Below, piece by piece: positions 7,767 to 15,743 of a stretch of 22,921 nt of DNA. The notes under the pieces are model-generated. The model made no database searches, was not told the origin of the DNA, and saw only the letters and a program-made list of their open reading frames with translations. This DNA comes from an uncultured bacterium (GTDB lineage: Bacteria; Bacillota; Clostridia; Lachnospirales; Lachnospiraceae), in the NCBI GenBank assembly GCA_905214675.1, contig CAJMMS010000030.1, positions 1-22,921 of the forward strand. The letters run 5' to 3'. The translations under genes were made by a program, and so were the position numbers. Within the stretch, counting starts at the first letter, position 1; every line of letters begins with the position of its first letter.

Positions 7767-7839
7767 TGGGACCTACAGGGCTCGAACCTGTGACCCTCTG
7801 CTTGTAAGGCAGATGCTCTCCCAGCTGAGCTAAGATCCC
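7767..7839 (-). tRNA. tRNA-Val (anticodon TAC)
   Basis: A 73-nt cloverleaf with acceptor GGGATCT/AGGTCCC (one T-G pair), D stem GCTC/GAGC, anticodon stem TCTGC/GCAGA with loop CTTACAA (anticodon TAC), and T arm ACAGG-TTCGAGC-CCTGT. First gene of a two-tRNA transcript behind the promoter at 7882-7911. CCA is not encoded. Confidence 0.96.
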
Positions 7840-7881
7840 ATGTCGTTTTTGTTTTGCAGTTCATCGCTTGACTGCTTCGCT

Positions 7882-7965
7882 ATTATAATACGGATTACTG
7901 CAAAATGTCAACACTTTTTTTCAACTTTTTTTAATTTTTTTATTTTTTCTTTTTGTTCCCACTTT
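7882..7965 (-). promoter_or_regulatory. Strong promoter with A-tract UP element for tRNA-Val/tRNA-Met
   Basis: On the minus strand, TTGACA (7911-7906), an 18-nt spacer and TATAAT (7887-7882). Directly upstream (7912-7965) the minus strand is almost pure A with scattered T, a typical UP element of stable RNA promoters. The remainder of the gap to the next gene (7966-8089) is AT-rich with no ORF; it holds one ACATCAGATGT word at 7979-7989. Confidence 0.85.
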
Positions 7966-8089
7966 TGCTACATTTTATACATCAGATGTACACCGGATAC
8001 CAGGGGCAATAAACCGACATCACAATTTAATTTTTTTCGTTTTTTGCGTCACTTTTTCTTTTCTGAAACGTTTTACTATAGTGAGCCTG

Positions 8090-8665
8090 TCAGATCTGTG
8101 ATTCTCTCTGTTTCCTGTGAAGTGCTTTCAGTTTCCGTACTGCGCTTCTGGAATTTGGATCTAGCCTTTTCAAAAGTATCTCCGGATAAATGATCCCGGA
8201 CCGGTAACGAAGCATATATTCTTTCAGGCTGCTCCACCAGTAATCCTGTTCCTGTTTTGCATAACCATGTTTCACCGGAAGCAGATGTACTTCCAGGCAC
8301 GCCTGTACAAGTTCTTCTTTCTGATATAAATCAATCCACTGACATATATGCTCCAAAGCAATTGTGCTTTCCGGAAAACGCTCTTTGTAATACTCTGTAA
8401 AATTTTCTTTTATGTTTTCCATCATACTTTCTGCTTCCTGTTCATTTTTCGCTGAAGCCAGTATGTATCCTTCTTTGTCCAGAATACAGTATGCATAAAT
8501 TCTCACGCAACTGTTTTTCACTGCACTCAGGAGCATATCCAGGAAACGCTTCTTTTCAATTTCATTGCCGAAAACCGGACCAGAACTGGATTCTCTGAAA
8601 GTGATGCAGCAGATCTGCTGATAGATGGGTGTTTTATTTTGGTTGCTCTTTTCCTGAATATACAT
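8090..8665 (-). CDS. RAYT/IS200-like (Y1 transposase fold) protein without HUH motif
   Basis: A 191-residue protein that follows the plan of REP-associated tyrosine transposases: an FGNEIEKKRFLDMLL segment, the strand AYC-IL at about 58-62, a helix ending in EYYKERF with tyrosines at 92-93, and a C-terminal 'VHLLPVKHGYAKQEQDYWWSSL' region. That region parallels the family's IHLNPVRAG...DYPWSS pattern. Where the family has N-H-V-H-L (the metal-binding HUH pair), this protein reads K-E-G-Y-I at 64-68, so both catalytic histidines are gone. It is an intact open frame with a good ribosome binding site (GGAGG, 9 nt before ATG 8665). I infer a domesticated nucleic-acid-binding protein rather than an active transposase; function unknown. 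Placed between purL and the tRNA pair. Confidence 0.62.
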   Translation of the reverse strand: MYIQEKSNQNKTPIYQQICCITFRESSSGPVFGNEIEKKRFLDMLLSAVKNSCVRIYAYCILDKEGYILASAKNEQEAESMMENIKENFTEYYKERFPESTIALEHICQWIDLYQKEELVQACLEVHLLPVKHGYAKQEQDYWWSSLKEYMLRYRSGIIYPEILLKRLDPNSRSAVRKLKALHRKQRESQI

Positions 8666-8723
8666 AACTCTTTTCCTCCCTCATGCCGGCGTGCTTTTTT
8701 CTCTTGCGCCGTGCATTAACCTT

Positions 8724-8729
8724 ACTATA
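8724..8729 (-). promoter_or_regulatory. Possible extended -10 promoter of the RAYT-like gene
   Basis: TATAGT on the minus strand preceded by TGC, about 58 nt before the start codon. No convincing -35 at the right distance. Weak call. Confidence 0.35.
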
Positions 8730-8842
8730 GCATCCAGGACATTTCAACCTGTTTCTCACTTATGACACAGATTGGTATTTTTCTCTTTCTTTTTGTGTTA
8801 TTTCTTTTCTGCGCCCTTTTTTCCCATTAAGATTCGCAAATC

Positions 8843-8899
8843 GTGTCACGCCCTGACACCTGATCCTGATTTTTTACCTGACAGAATCGCTGTGATTCT
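8843..8899. repeat. Two short palindromes in the purL/RAYT-like gap
   Basis: GTGTCA-CGCCC-TGACAC (8843-8859) and AGAATC-GCTGT-GATTCT (8883-8899) are small 6-bp stems with 5-nt loops. Between and around them the minus strand has four TCAGG words. The 311-nt gap 8666-8976 otherwise holds the purL terminator and an AT-rich stretch without an ORF. Confidence 0.5.
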
Positions 8900-8912
8900 T
8901 TCCCGGCTAAGA

Positions 8913-8959
8913 TAAAAAGAGACTTCAAAAGCATTTCTACTTTCAAAGTCCCTCTTTTC
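8913..8959 (-). terminator. Terminator after purL
   Basis: An imperfect long hairpin, arms 8915-8931 and 8940-8958, with a CC bulge and a small internal loop. On the minus strand it ends CTCTTTTTA. It lies 18 nt past the purL stop. Confidence 0.78.
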
Positions 8960-8976
8960 AACTTTTGACTTTTTAA

Positions 8977-11900
8977 TTATTTGAAGTAAGCAACTCCGGA
9001 TTCAAAGATCTTCATATCCTGCTCGCCAAAGATATTGATTGCAACGGAATCTCCTCTTCTCTCTGCATGAGCCATCTTACCAAGCACACGTCCATCCGGG
9101 CTTGTGATACCTTCGATCGCATAGTAAGAACCGTTGACATTCCATTCTTCGTCGTTAAGCTGCACATTGCCATCCACATCCACGTAACGTGTTGCGATCT
9201 GGCCGTTTGCATAGAGCTTCTTGATCCATTCTTCGCTTGCTACGAAACGTCCCTCACCATGGGATGCCGGGCTGCAATAAGTTGCTCCAAGCTCCGCCTG
9301 TGCCAGCCACGGGGATTTGTTTGTCACAACTTTTGTATAGACCATCTTGGAAATATGACGTCCGATGGTGTTATAAGTCAGTGTCGGGGAATCCGGTGTC
9401 TGACCAGTGATCTTTCCGTAAGGAACCAGTCCCAGTTTGATCAGTGCCTGGAATCCGTTGCAGATACCAAGTGCCAATCCGTCCCGTTCTTCCAGAAGTC
9501 TGGTAACAGCTTCTTTCATCTTTGCATTCTGGAATGCTGTTGCGAAGAATTTTGCGGAACCATCCGGTTCATCACCTGCTGAGAATCCACCCGGGAACAT
9601 GATGATCTGTGCCTGGTCGATCGCTTTTGCAAAAATATCGACCGAATCGCGGATATCTTCTGCTGTCAGGTTCTTGAATACTTTGACATCCACTTCTGCA
9701 CCGGCACGTTCAAATGCCTTTGTGCTGTCGTATTCGCAGTTTGTACCTGGGAATACCGGGATAAATACACGAGGTTTTGCCACTTTATGTTTGCATACAT
9801 AAACGCTTCCTGCATGATAGCAGCCGTTCTCGTCGATCGTACCGCCATCTGCTGCCTGCTGTGCTTCTACGCTCTCCGGTGCCGGTCCGTCGTTTGTCTC
9901 TGCTCCGGATACCGTTTTAAATACTTTTTCCAGCGTACCTTTCCATGCTGAAAGTGCTTCGTTGATCGTTACGTTTACATCGCCATAGGAAAGTACTGCC
10001 TCGTCCTCTACTTCACCAACCACAATGCCTGCGATCGTAAGCTCTGCCACTTTATCTGCCGGCACTTCTGCCACGATGCTTCCGAAATCTGCAGCAAAGA
10101 GGTCTTCTTTTGCTACCTGTGCATCGATCTTGACACCTTTGTGATTACCAAATGCCATCTTGCTGACTGCTGCTGCCAGACCATTGCCATCCAGTGCGTA
10201 AGCAGATACGATCCTGCCTGCTTTGACATCCTCAAAGAATTTATGATACTGATCCATGATTTTCTCATAATCCGGCAGATCATAAGCATCACGCTCAATC
10301 TTCAGCAGAACCAGTTTGTTTCCTGCTTTTTTCAGTTCCGGTGTGATCATGGTCCTGTCACTTGCCACATCTACTGCGAAAGATACCAGTGTCGGCGGAA
10401 CATCAATCTCATTGAAGGTTCCGGACATACTGTCTTTTCCTCCGATGGACGGCAGACCAAATCCAAGCTGTGCATCGTATGCACCAAGCAGTGCCAGGAA
10501 CGGCTGGCTCCATCTTGCCGGATCTTCGGTCATACGACGGAAGTACTCCTGGAAAGTGAAACGGATCTTGCTGAAATCTCCGCCGCCTGCAACGATACGT
10601 GAAACAGACTCGATCACCGCGTAGATTGCTCCGTGATACGGGCTCCAGCTTGACAGATACGGATCAAAACCGTAGCTCATCATCGTTACGGTGTCCGTCT
10701 TGCCTTCCAGTACCGGAAGTTTGGCAACCATTGCCTGTGTCTCTGTCATCTGATATTTACCGCCGTACGGCATCAGCACAGAGCCTGCTCCGATGGAACT
10801 GTCAAACATTTCCACAAGACCTTTCTGTGAACAGCAGTTCAGATCAGCCAGCATGGAGAGCCATTTTTCTTTTACATCTGTTACTTCCGGTTTTGTGAAA
10901 TATTTATTTTCCTGTGAAGGAATCTCTGCTTTTACGTCGGTCTCCTGATGTGCACCGTTTGTATCCAGGAATGCTCTGGAGATATTTACGATCTCTTTGT
11001 CTCTCCAGATCAGGACAAGACGCGGAGATTCTGTGACAACTGCCACTTCCACTGCTTCCAGGTTTTCCTCGTTTGCATATTTCAGGAATTCCTCAACATC
11101 TTTCGGATCTACGACAACCGCCATACGCTCCTGAGATTCAGAAATGGCGATTTCTGTTCCGTCAAGACCTGCATATTTCTTCGGCACTTTATCAAGGTAG
11201 ATATTCAGTCCGTCTGCTAATTCTCCGATCGCTACGGATACACCGCCTGCACCAAAATCGTTACACTTTTTGATCAGTCTGCTGACTTCCGGACGGCGGA
11301 ACATTCTCTGGATCTTACGCTCGGTCGGTGCATTTCCTTTCTGTACTTCCGCTCCGCACACTTCGATAGATGCTTCGGTATGGACTTTGGAAGAACCGGT
11401 TGCACCGCCGATACCGTCACGACCGGTACGTCCGCCGAGCAGAATGATGATATCGCCAGGATCGGAGGTCATTCTCTTTACATCTTTGCGTGGAGCAGCA
11501 CCCATAACGGCTCCGATCTCCATTCTCTTTGCAACGTAATCTGGATGATAGATCTCTTTGACATATCCGGTTGCAAGACCGATCTGGTTACCGTAGGAAC
11601 TGTAGCCGTGAGCTGCCTCACGTACCAGTTTTTTCTGTGGGAGCTTTCCTTTGAGTGTTTCTTTTACAGAAACGGTCGGATCTGCCGCACCGGTTACACG
11701 CATTGCCTGATATACATAGGTACGTCCGGAAAGCGGATCTCGGATCGCACCGCCAAGGCAGGTTGCCGCACCACCGAACGGTTCGATCTCGGTCGGATGA
11801 TTGTGTGTTTCGTTCTTAAAGTTAACCAGCCATTCTTCTGTCTTTCCGTCAATCTCAACCGGAACTACGATACTACAGGCATTGATCTCATCAGATTCTT

Positions 11901-12786
11901 CCTGATCATCGAGTTTTCCTTCTTTTTTGAGTTTACGCATTGCCATCAGTGCCAGATCCATCAGACATACGAATTTATCGTCCCTTCCTTTGAAGATCTC
12001 CGCACGGTCAGCCAGATATTTCTGATAAGTGCCTTCGATCGGCTCACGGTAATATCCATCGGTAAACGCAACATTCTTCAGTTCTGTTGAGAATGTTGTA
12101 TGACGGCAGTGGTCAGACCAGTAGGTATCCAGAACGCGGATCTCCGTCATGGATGGATCACGGTGTTCTTCGGATTTGAAATAATTCTGGATATGTAAAA
12201 AGTCTTTGAAGGTCATTGCAAGATTCAAAGAATCGTACAGTTTCTTCAGTTCTGCTTCCGGCATATCCTGGAATCCGTCCAGGATCGCCACATCTGCAGG
12301 CTCTTCAAATTTTGCAACCAGCGTTTCCGGTTTTTCCATGCCGGTCTCGCGGGAATCAACCGGGTTGATGCAGTGATGTTTGATGGCTTCGAACTCTTCA
12401 TCGCTCACTTCGCCTTCGATCACATACGTGGTGGCAGAACGGATCACCGGTTCTTCCTCTTCATTCAGGAATTTCACACACTGTACTGCGGAATCTGCTC
12501 TCTGGTCAAACTGTCCAGGAAGAAATTCTACAGAAAAGACGCGTGCATTCTCTGCCATCTCGAAACTTTCTTTGTAAAGGGTATCTACCGGCGGTTCTGC
12601 AAAAACGGTCTTGCATGCTTTTTCAAAAACATCATCCGATATATTTTCCACATCATAACGAATCAGTACTCTGACTCCTGTAAGTCCGGATACTCCCAGA
12701 TATTTACGGAGTTCATGCCGAAGATCCTTTGCCTGTACAGCAAAAGCCGGCTTCTTTTCCACATATACTCTTCTTACGCTGCTCAT
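8977..12786 (-). CDS. purL: Phosphoribosylformylglycinamidine synthase, single-chain type
   Basis: Fourth step of purine synthesis: FGAR plus glutamine and ATP gives FGAM. One 1269-residue chain carries all parts. An N-terminal PurS-like region comes first, then the linker and FGAM synthase core with TYWSDHCRHTTF, FKNETHNHPTEIEPFGGAATC and GGRTGRDGIGGATGSS. The class I glutaminase makes up the last ~265 residues. The glutaminase has the nucleophile in GICNGFQ and the His/Glu of SHGEGRF. This long form is known from Proteobacteria, eukaryotes and some Clostridia, in contrast to the split PurS/Q/L of Bacillus. I chose ATG 12786 because GGAGG lies 5 nt upstream; the ATG at 12798 is part of that ribosome binding site region. 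It has its own promoter (12832-12860), no purine riboswitch in the short leader and a terminator downstream: a monocistronic unit. Confidence 0.97.
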   Translation of the reverse strand: MSSVRRVYVEKKPAFAVQAKDLRHELRKYLGVSGLTGVRVLIRYDVENISDDVFEKACKTVFAEPPVDTLYKESFEMAENARVFSVEFLPGQFDQRADSAVQCVKFLNEEEEPVIRSATTYVIEGEVSDEEFEAIKHHCINPVDSRETGMEKPETLVAKFEEPADVAILDGFQDMPEAELKKLYDSLNLAMTFKDFLHIQNYFKSEEHRDPSMTEIRVLDTYWSDHCRHTTFSTELKNVAFTDGYYREPIEGTYQKYLADRAEIFKGRDDKFVCLMDLALMAMRKLKKEGKLDDQEESDEINACSIVVPVEIDGKTEEWLVNFKNETHNHPTEIEPFGGAATCLGGAIRDPLSGRTYVYQAMRVTGAADPTVSVKETLKGKLPQKKLVREAAHGYSSYGNQIGLATGYVKEIYHPDYVAKRMEIGAVMGAAPRKDVKRMTSDPGDIIILLGGRTGRDGIGGATGSSKVHTEASIEVCGAEVQKGNAPTERKIQRMFRRPEVSRLIKKCNDFGAGGVSVAIGELADGLNIYLDKVPKKYAGLDGTEIAISESQERMAVVVDPKDVEEFLKYANEENLEAVEVAVVTESPRLVLIWRDKEIVNISRAFLDTNGAHQETDVKAEIPSQENKYFTKPEVTDVKEKWLSMLADLNCCSQKGLVEMFDSSIGAGSVLMPYGGKYQMTETQAMVAKLPVLEGKTDTVTMMSYGFDPYLSSWSPYHGAIYAVIESVSRIVAGGGDFSKIRFTFQEYFRRMTEDPARWSQPFLALLGAYDAQLGFGLPSIGGKDSMSGTFNEIDVPPTLVSFAVDVASDRTMITPELKKAGNKLVLLKIERDAYDLPDYEKIMDQYHKFFEDVKAGRIVSAYALDGNGLAAAVSKMAFGNHKGVKIDAQVAKEDLFAADFGSIVAEVPADKVAELTIAGIVVGEVEDEAVLSYGDVNVTINEALSAWKGTLEKVFKTVSGAETNDGPAPESVEAQQAADGGTIDENGCYHAGSVYVCKHKVAKPRVFIPVFPGTNCEYDSTKAFERAGAEVDVKVFKNLTAEDIRDSVDIFAKAIDQAQIIMFPGGFSAGDEPDGSAKFFATAFQNAKMKEAVTRLLEERDGLALGICNGFQALIKLGLVPYGKITGQTPDSPTLTYNTIGRHISKMVYTKVVTNKSPWLAQAELGATYCSPASHGEGRFVASEEWIKKLYANGQIATRYVDVDGNVQLNDEEWNVNGSYYAIEGITSPDGRVLGKMAHAERRGDSVAINIFGEQDMKIFESGVAYFK

Positions 12787-12831
12787 AAGTTCCTCCATGC
12801 TCTGTATTGGTTGGTTAGTTACCTGTCTGCT

Positions 12832-12860
12832 ATTGTATCACCTGACAGATTTTCTGACAA
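12832..12860 (-). promoter_or_regulatory. Promoter of purL
   Basis: On the minus strand, TTGTCA (12860-12855), a 17-nt spacer and TACAAT (12837-12832) with extended TGA. Predicted start near 12825, giving a leader of about 40 nt, too short for a purine riboswitch. The promoter sits 46 nt from the helicase stop codon. Confidence 0.75.
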
Positions 12861-12868
12861 GTCGTATT

Positions 12869-15229
12869 TTAGCGGTTATATTCTGAAACCTCCCAGAAAC
12901 GCCTGAGTTTTTCTGCCACATTATTCTGACTGCAAAATTCATATCCAGACCATTCCCGTGGAAACATCTGCCGGTATTCCCTTCTCGCAAACCTTTCATC
13001 GAGAAGCAGCACTATCCCCCGATCCTCTGCGGTACGGATCACACGCCCAGCCGACTGCAGAACCTTATTCATCCCCGGATAAAGATACGCATAAGCAAAT
13101 CCGTCTTTTCCTTTCTCATCATAATAATTTTTCAGAATTTCACGTTCTCTGCAGACCTGTGGCAATCCAGTTCCGACGATCACTGCACCAATGAGACGAT
13201 CCTGTTTCAGATCAATCCCTTCCCCAAAGATACCTCCCATCACACAAAATCCCAGAAGTCCACTTTTTCCATCTGTCTCCTTTTCAAAGCGTTCCAGAAA
13301 TCTTTCTCTTTCCTGTTCTGTCATACCGCTCGTCTGATAAACACATTCTGTTTCGCCATCCAGCAACGGTTCTGTATAGGCTGCAACATCCTCAAGCATG
13401 CGATAAGATGGGAAAAATATCAGATAATTTCCCTTTTTCTGCTCCACTGTTTTCTTTATATAAGAAGCAATCCTGATATATTCCTCTTCTCCCCTTCTCG
13501 TATAACGACTGCTGACATCTGTCCCGATCAGCACGCACCTGTATCCGGGATCAAACGGCGATTCTGCATAAACAGCATAATCGTCTTTCTTTTCACTTAA
13601 TAGACTGATGTAGTACTGCACCGGTAACAGGGTTGCTGAAAACAGAACGGACGCACTCGCTTTATCCAGGCATTTCTGCAGATTTGCCGAAGTATCCACA
13701 CAGTAAAGCCGTACCTGAAACGTTCCACACTCCGTATGTTCTGCATAAATCACATAATGTTCATCTACCAGATCATAAATATTCAGGAAATGATTGATTT
13801 GAAAATAAAACTCCAGCATATTCTGATGCAGTTCTTCCGGCATCTCTTCTTCCAGAAACTCTTCGATCTCACCAACCAGATTCATAAGTGGAAAAATCAG
13901 CTCCCCTACTTCATGTAGCTGTATATAACTTTCACATTCCCGTTTCCAGTTCAGAAATATGCGATTACATTTTTCCAGCAACCGTGGTATTTTCTTGTTC
14001 CGCTTTCCAATTTCCCTGCGCATCCTGAGAAAATCCTCCTTTTGCAGCGCAGCACTGTACATTTCTCTTCCACGTTCTACCAGATTGTGTGCCTCATCGA
14101 TCAGAAAAAGATAATCTCCTTTTATTCCATCACCAAAAAAGCGCTTCAGCTTCGCATTGGGATCAAACACATAGTTATAATCGCAGATAACCGCATCCAC
14201 CCACATCGAAAGATCCAGCGTCATTTCATAAGGGCATACATTCCATTTTTCGCTTTGCTGCAAAATGGCCTCCCGGTCAAAATTTTCCGTTTCTGTCAGC
14301 ATGTCAAAAACGGCTGCATTTACGCAGTCATAATGTCCCTTTGCGTAAGCACAGTGCTCCGGATCGCATACCATTTCTTCCATTGGGCATATTTTTTCTT
14401 TTGCTGTCAACGTAAGTACCTTATAACGAAGCCCTCTTTTCTTCAGGATCGAAAAAGCTTCTTCTGCTACTGTTCTGGTAACGGTCTTGGCTGTCAGATA
14501 GAAAATCCGTTCGCCAAGTCCTTCGCCAACCGCTTTTACTGCCGGAAATACCGTGGAAATGGTCTTACCAACACCTGTCGGTGCCTGTATAAATATCTTT
14601 TTCTTATGTTCGATCGTCCGATATACAGACGCTGTGAGCTGTTTCTGCCCTTCTCGATATGTAAAAGGAAATTCACATTCGTGAATGGATTCCTGTCGGC
14701 AGATTTTCCATTCTGTCTGCATCTGACACCAGCGACAGTACTCTTCCACAAGTGCTGTGAACCACTGTTCCAGTTCTTCCATCAAATATTTATCTTCAAA
14801 TCTGCGTATCTCCTCTGTTTCCAGATTGCAGTATGTCATCTGCACCCGGATCTGTTCCAGCCCCTTATCCTTCCCATAGATTGCCGCATAGCATTTTGCC
14901 TGTGCAAGGTGAAGCGGATCCGGCTGCAGAAGCGTGTTTACGTTCCGGTAGACACCTTTGATCTCATCTATAATGGTCCCATCTTCCCTCTGTTCTATGC
15001 CATCAGCCCTTCCTTCTATCGTAAGACAGAACTTTTCCCTTTGAATCTGTATTTTCAATGGAACCTCTGCCTGGTATCCTGCTCCCATCCTGCTTTGGAT
15101 CTTGCGGTGGATCCGGCTTCCAAGCTGCATCGCTTCTTTGTCTGCAATACCACCCTTCCCAGATGTAATATCCCCGCTTCGAAGCAAAAATTCTACCAAG
15201 GACCGTACCGATATGTGAATCTGCTCCAC
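12869..15229 (-). CDS. DinG/XPD-type helicase with N-terminal PD-(D/E)XK nuclease domain
   Basis: A 786-residue superfamily 2 helicase of the COG1199 type. Residues ~1-140 look like a RecB/Cas4-type nuclease: EGRADG (72-77) and IIDEIKG (86-92) give the D...E-x-K core, followed by the QAKCYA helix. The helicase part has Walker A APTGVGKT (216-223), the DEAH box (378-381) and motif VI QSAGRVIRT near residue 730. Between motifs I and II are cysteines 281, 288, 293, 302 and 332 (the last in 'CPY', as in XPD), consistent with a 4Fe-4S cluster. Expected role: 5'-3' DNA unwinding with possible nuclease action in repair. I chose GTG 15229, preceded by AAGGAAGG; the frame is open to 15292 but that part is a terminator hairpin. 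No SOS-like box is visible at this gene. Confidence 0.88.
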   Translation of the reverse strand: MEQIHISVRSLVEFLLRSGDITSGKGGIADKEAMQLGSRIHRKIQSRMGAGYQAEVPLKIQIQREKFCLTIEGRADGIEQREDGTIIDEIKGVYRNVNTLLQPDPLHLAQAKCYAAIYGKDKGLEQIRVQMTYCNLETEEIRRFEDKYLMEELEQWFTALVEEYCRWCQMQTEWKICRQESIHECEFPFTYREGQKQLTASVYRTIEHKKKIFIQAPTGVGKTISTVFPAVKAVGEGLGERIFYLTAKTVTRTVAEEAFSILKKRGLRYKVLTLTAKEKICPMEEMVCDPEHCAYAKGHYDCVNAAVFDMLTETENFDREAILQQSEKWNVCPYEMTLDLSMWVDAVICDYNYVFDPNAKLKRFFGDGIKGDYLFLIDEAHNLVERGREMYSAALQKEDFLRMRREIGKRNKKIPRLLEKCNRIFLNWKRECESYIQLHEVGELIFPLMNLVGEIEEFLEEEMPEELHQNMLEFYFQINHFLNIYDLVDEHYVIYAEHTECGTFQVRLYCVDTSANLQKCLDKASASVLFSATLLPVQYYISLLSEKKDDYAVYAESPFDPGYRCVLIGTDVSSRYTRRGEEEYIRIASYIKKTVEQKKGNYLIFFPSYRMLEDVAAYTEPLLDGETECVYQTSGMTEQERERFLERFEKETDGKSGLLGFCVMGGIFGEGIDLKQDRLIGAVIVGTGLPQVCREREILKNYYDEKGKDGFAYAYLYPGMNKVLQSAGRVIRTAEDRGIVLLLDERFARREYRQMFPREWSGYEFCSQNNVAEKLRRFWEVSEYNR

Positions 15230-15245
15230 CCTTTCCCTTCCTTTC

Positions 15246-15290
15246 AAAAATAAAAGTGCTGCAACGCAAAGAAAACCTTGACGCTGCAGC
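15246..15290 (-). terminator. Terminator (or attenuator) between the HPr-like gene and the helicase gene
   Basis: A 9-bp stem pairing 15258-15266 with 15282-15290 and a 15-nt loop, followed on the minus strand by TTTTATTTTT. The T-run ends only 1 nt before the GAAAGGAAGG ribosome binding region of the helicase gene. Confidence 0.75.
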
Positions 15291-15325
15291 AATCTTTTCT
15301 TAATATGTTTATTCTATGTCTGATC

Positions 15326-15553
15326 TTATGCACATGCATACTTACACAATATATGTTCAAATGCATTATTCTGACCACCATATTTTACAGTCAGTTCTCT
15401 GGATAAATCAAGACTCAGCACTCCCAGCATGGATTTGGCATCAATAATTACTCGATTATAAAATACATCAATGTCAAAATCACACTTTTCTGCGGCATGA
15501 ACAAATTCCTTAACTTCTTCAAGTTCCGTAAGTTTGATTTTCTTTTCTAGCAT
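15326..15553 (-). CDS. HPr-like protein lacking the phosphorylatable histidine
   Basis: A 75-residue protein. The middle, IIDAKSMLGVLSLDLSRELTVKY (37-57, approximately), is the HPr pattern around the regulatory serine helix. The segment that should contain the active-site His15 (GLHARPA in HPr) is replaced by LTELEEVKEFVHAAEKC, whose only histidine is not in that context. It is therefore unlikely to transfer phosphate as a PTS carrier. Small HPr-fold proteins of this kind are widespread in Clostridia, with no assigned function known to me. ATG 15553 follows AGGAGG by 9 nt; the longer open frame to 15604 has no such site. It has its own extended -10 promoter, a leader of about 85 nt and a terminator. 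Confidence 0.75.
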   Translation of the reverse strand: MLEKKIKLTELEEVKEFVHAAEKCDFDIDVFYNRVIIDAKSMLGVLSLDLSRELTVKYGGQNNAFEHILCKYACA

Positions 15554-15644
15554 AATATGCAACCTCCTGTTCTGTGAAATGTTGCGTCTTTGAGAAATGC
15601 TCACGATACACTGACCGGAGCAATTACTTTTTTACGTTGCACGT

Positions 15645-15673
15645 ATTATGACACCAAGCTCTTTATTTGTCAA
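15645..15673 (-). promoter_or_regulatory. Promoter of the HPr-like gene
   Basis: On the minus strand, TTGACA (15673-15668), a 17-nt spacer and CATAAT (15650-15645) with extended TGT. The leader can form a weak TGCTC/GAGCA hairpin. The rest of the gap to 15743 is AT-rich with no ORF. Confidence 0.78.
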
Positions 15674-15743
15674 TGTAATTTTTTACGATTTTTATCATGA
15701 AAAACCATAAAAAAGCATAACTTTTTGACAGGAATCGTGAAAA

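Noticed and set aside
12787..12868. Purine riboswitch before purL
   Set aside because: The leader is only about 40 nt after the promoter and has none of the conserved purine-aptamer features.
14042..15253. 403-codon plus-strand ORF opposite the helicase gene
   Set aside because: It lies antisense to a well-supported helicase whose motifs are intact, has no ribosome binding site and reads as a Cys/Phe/His-rich shadow protein.
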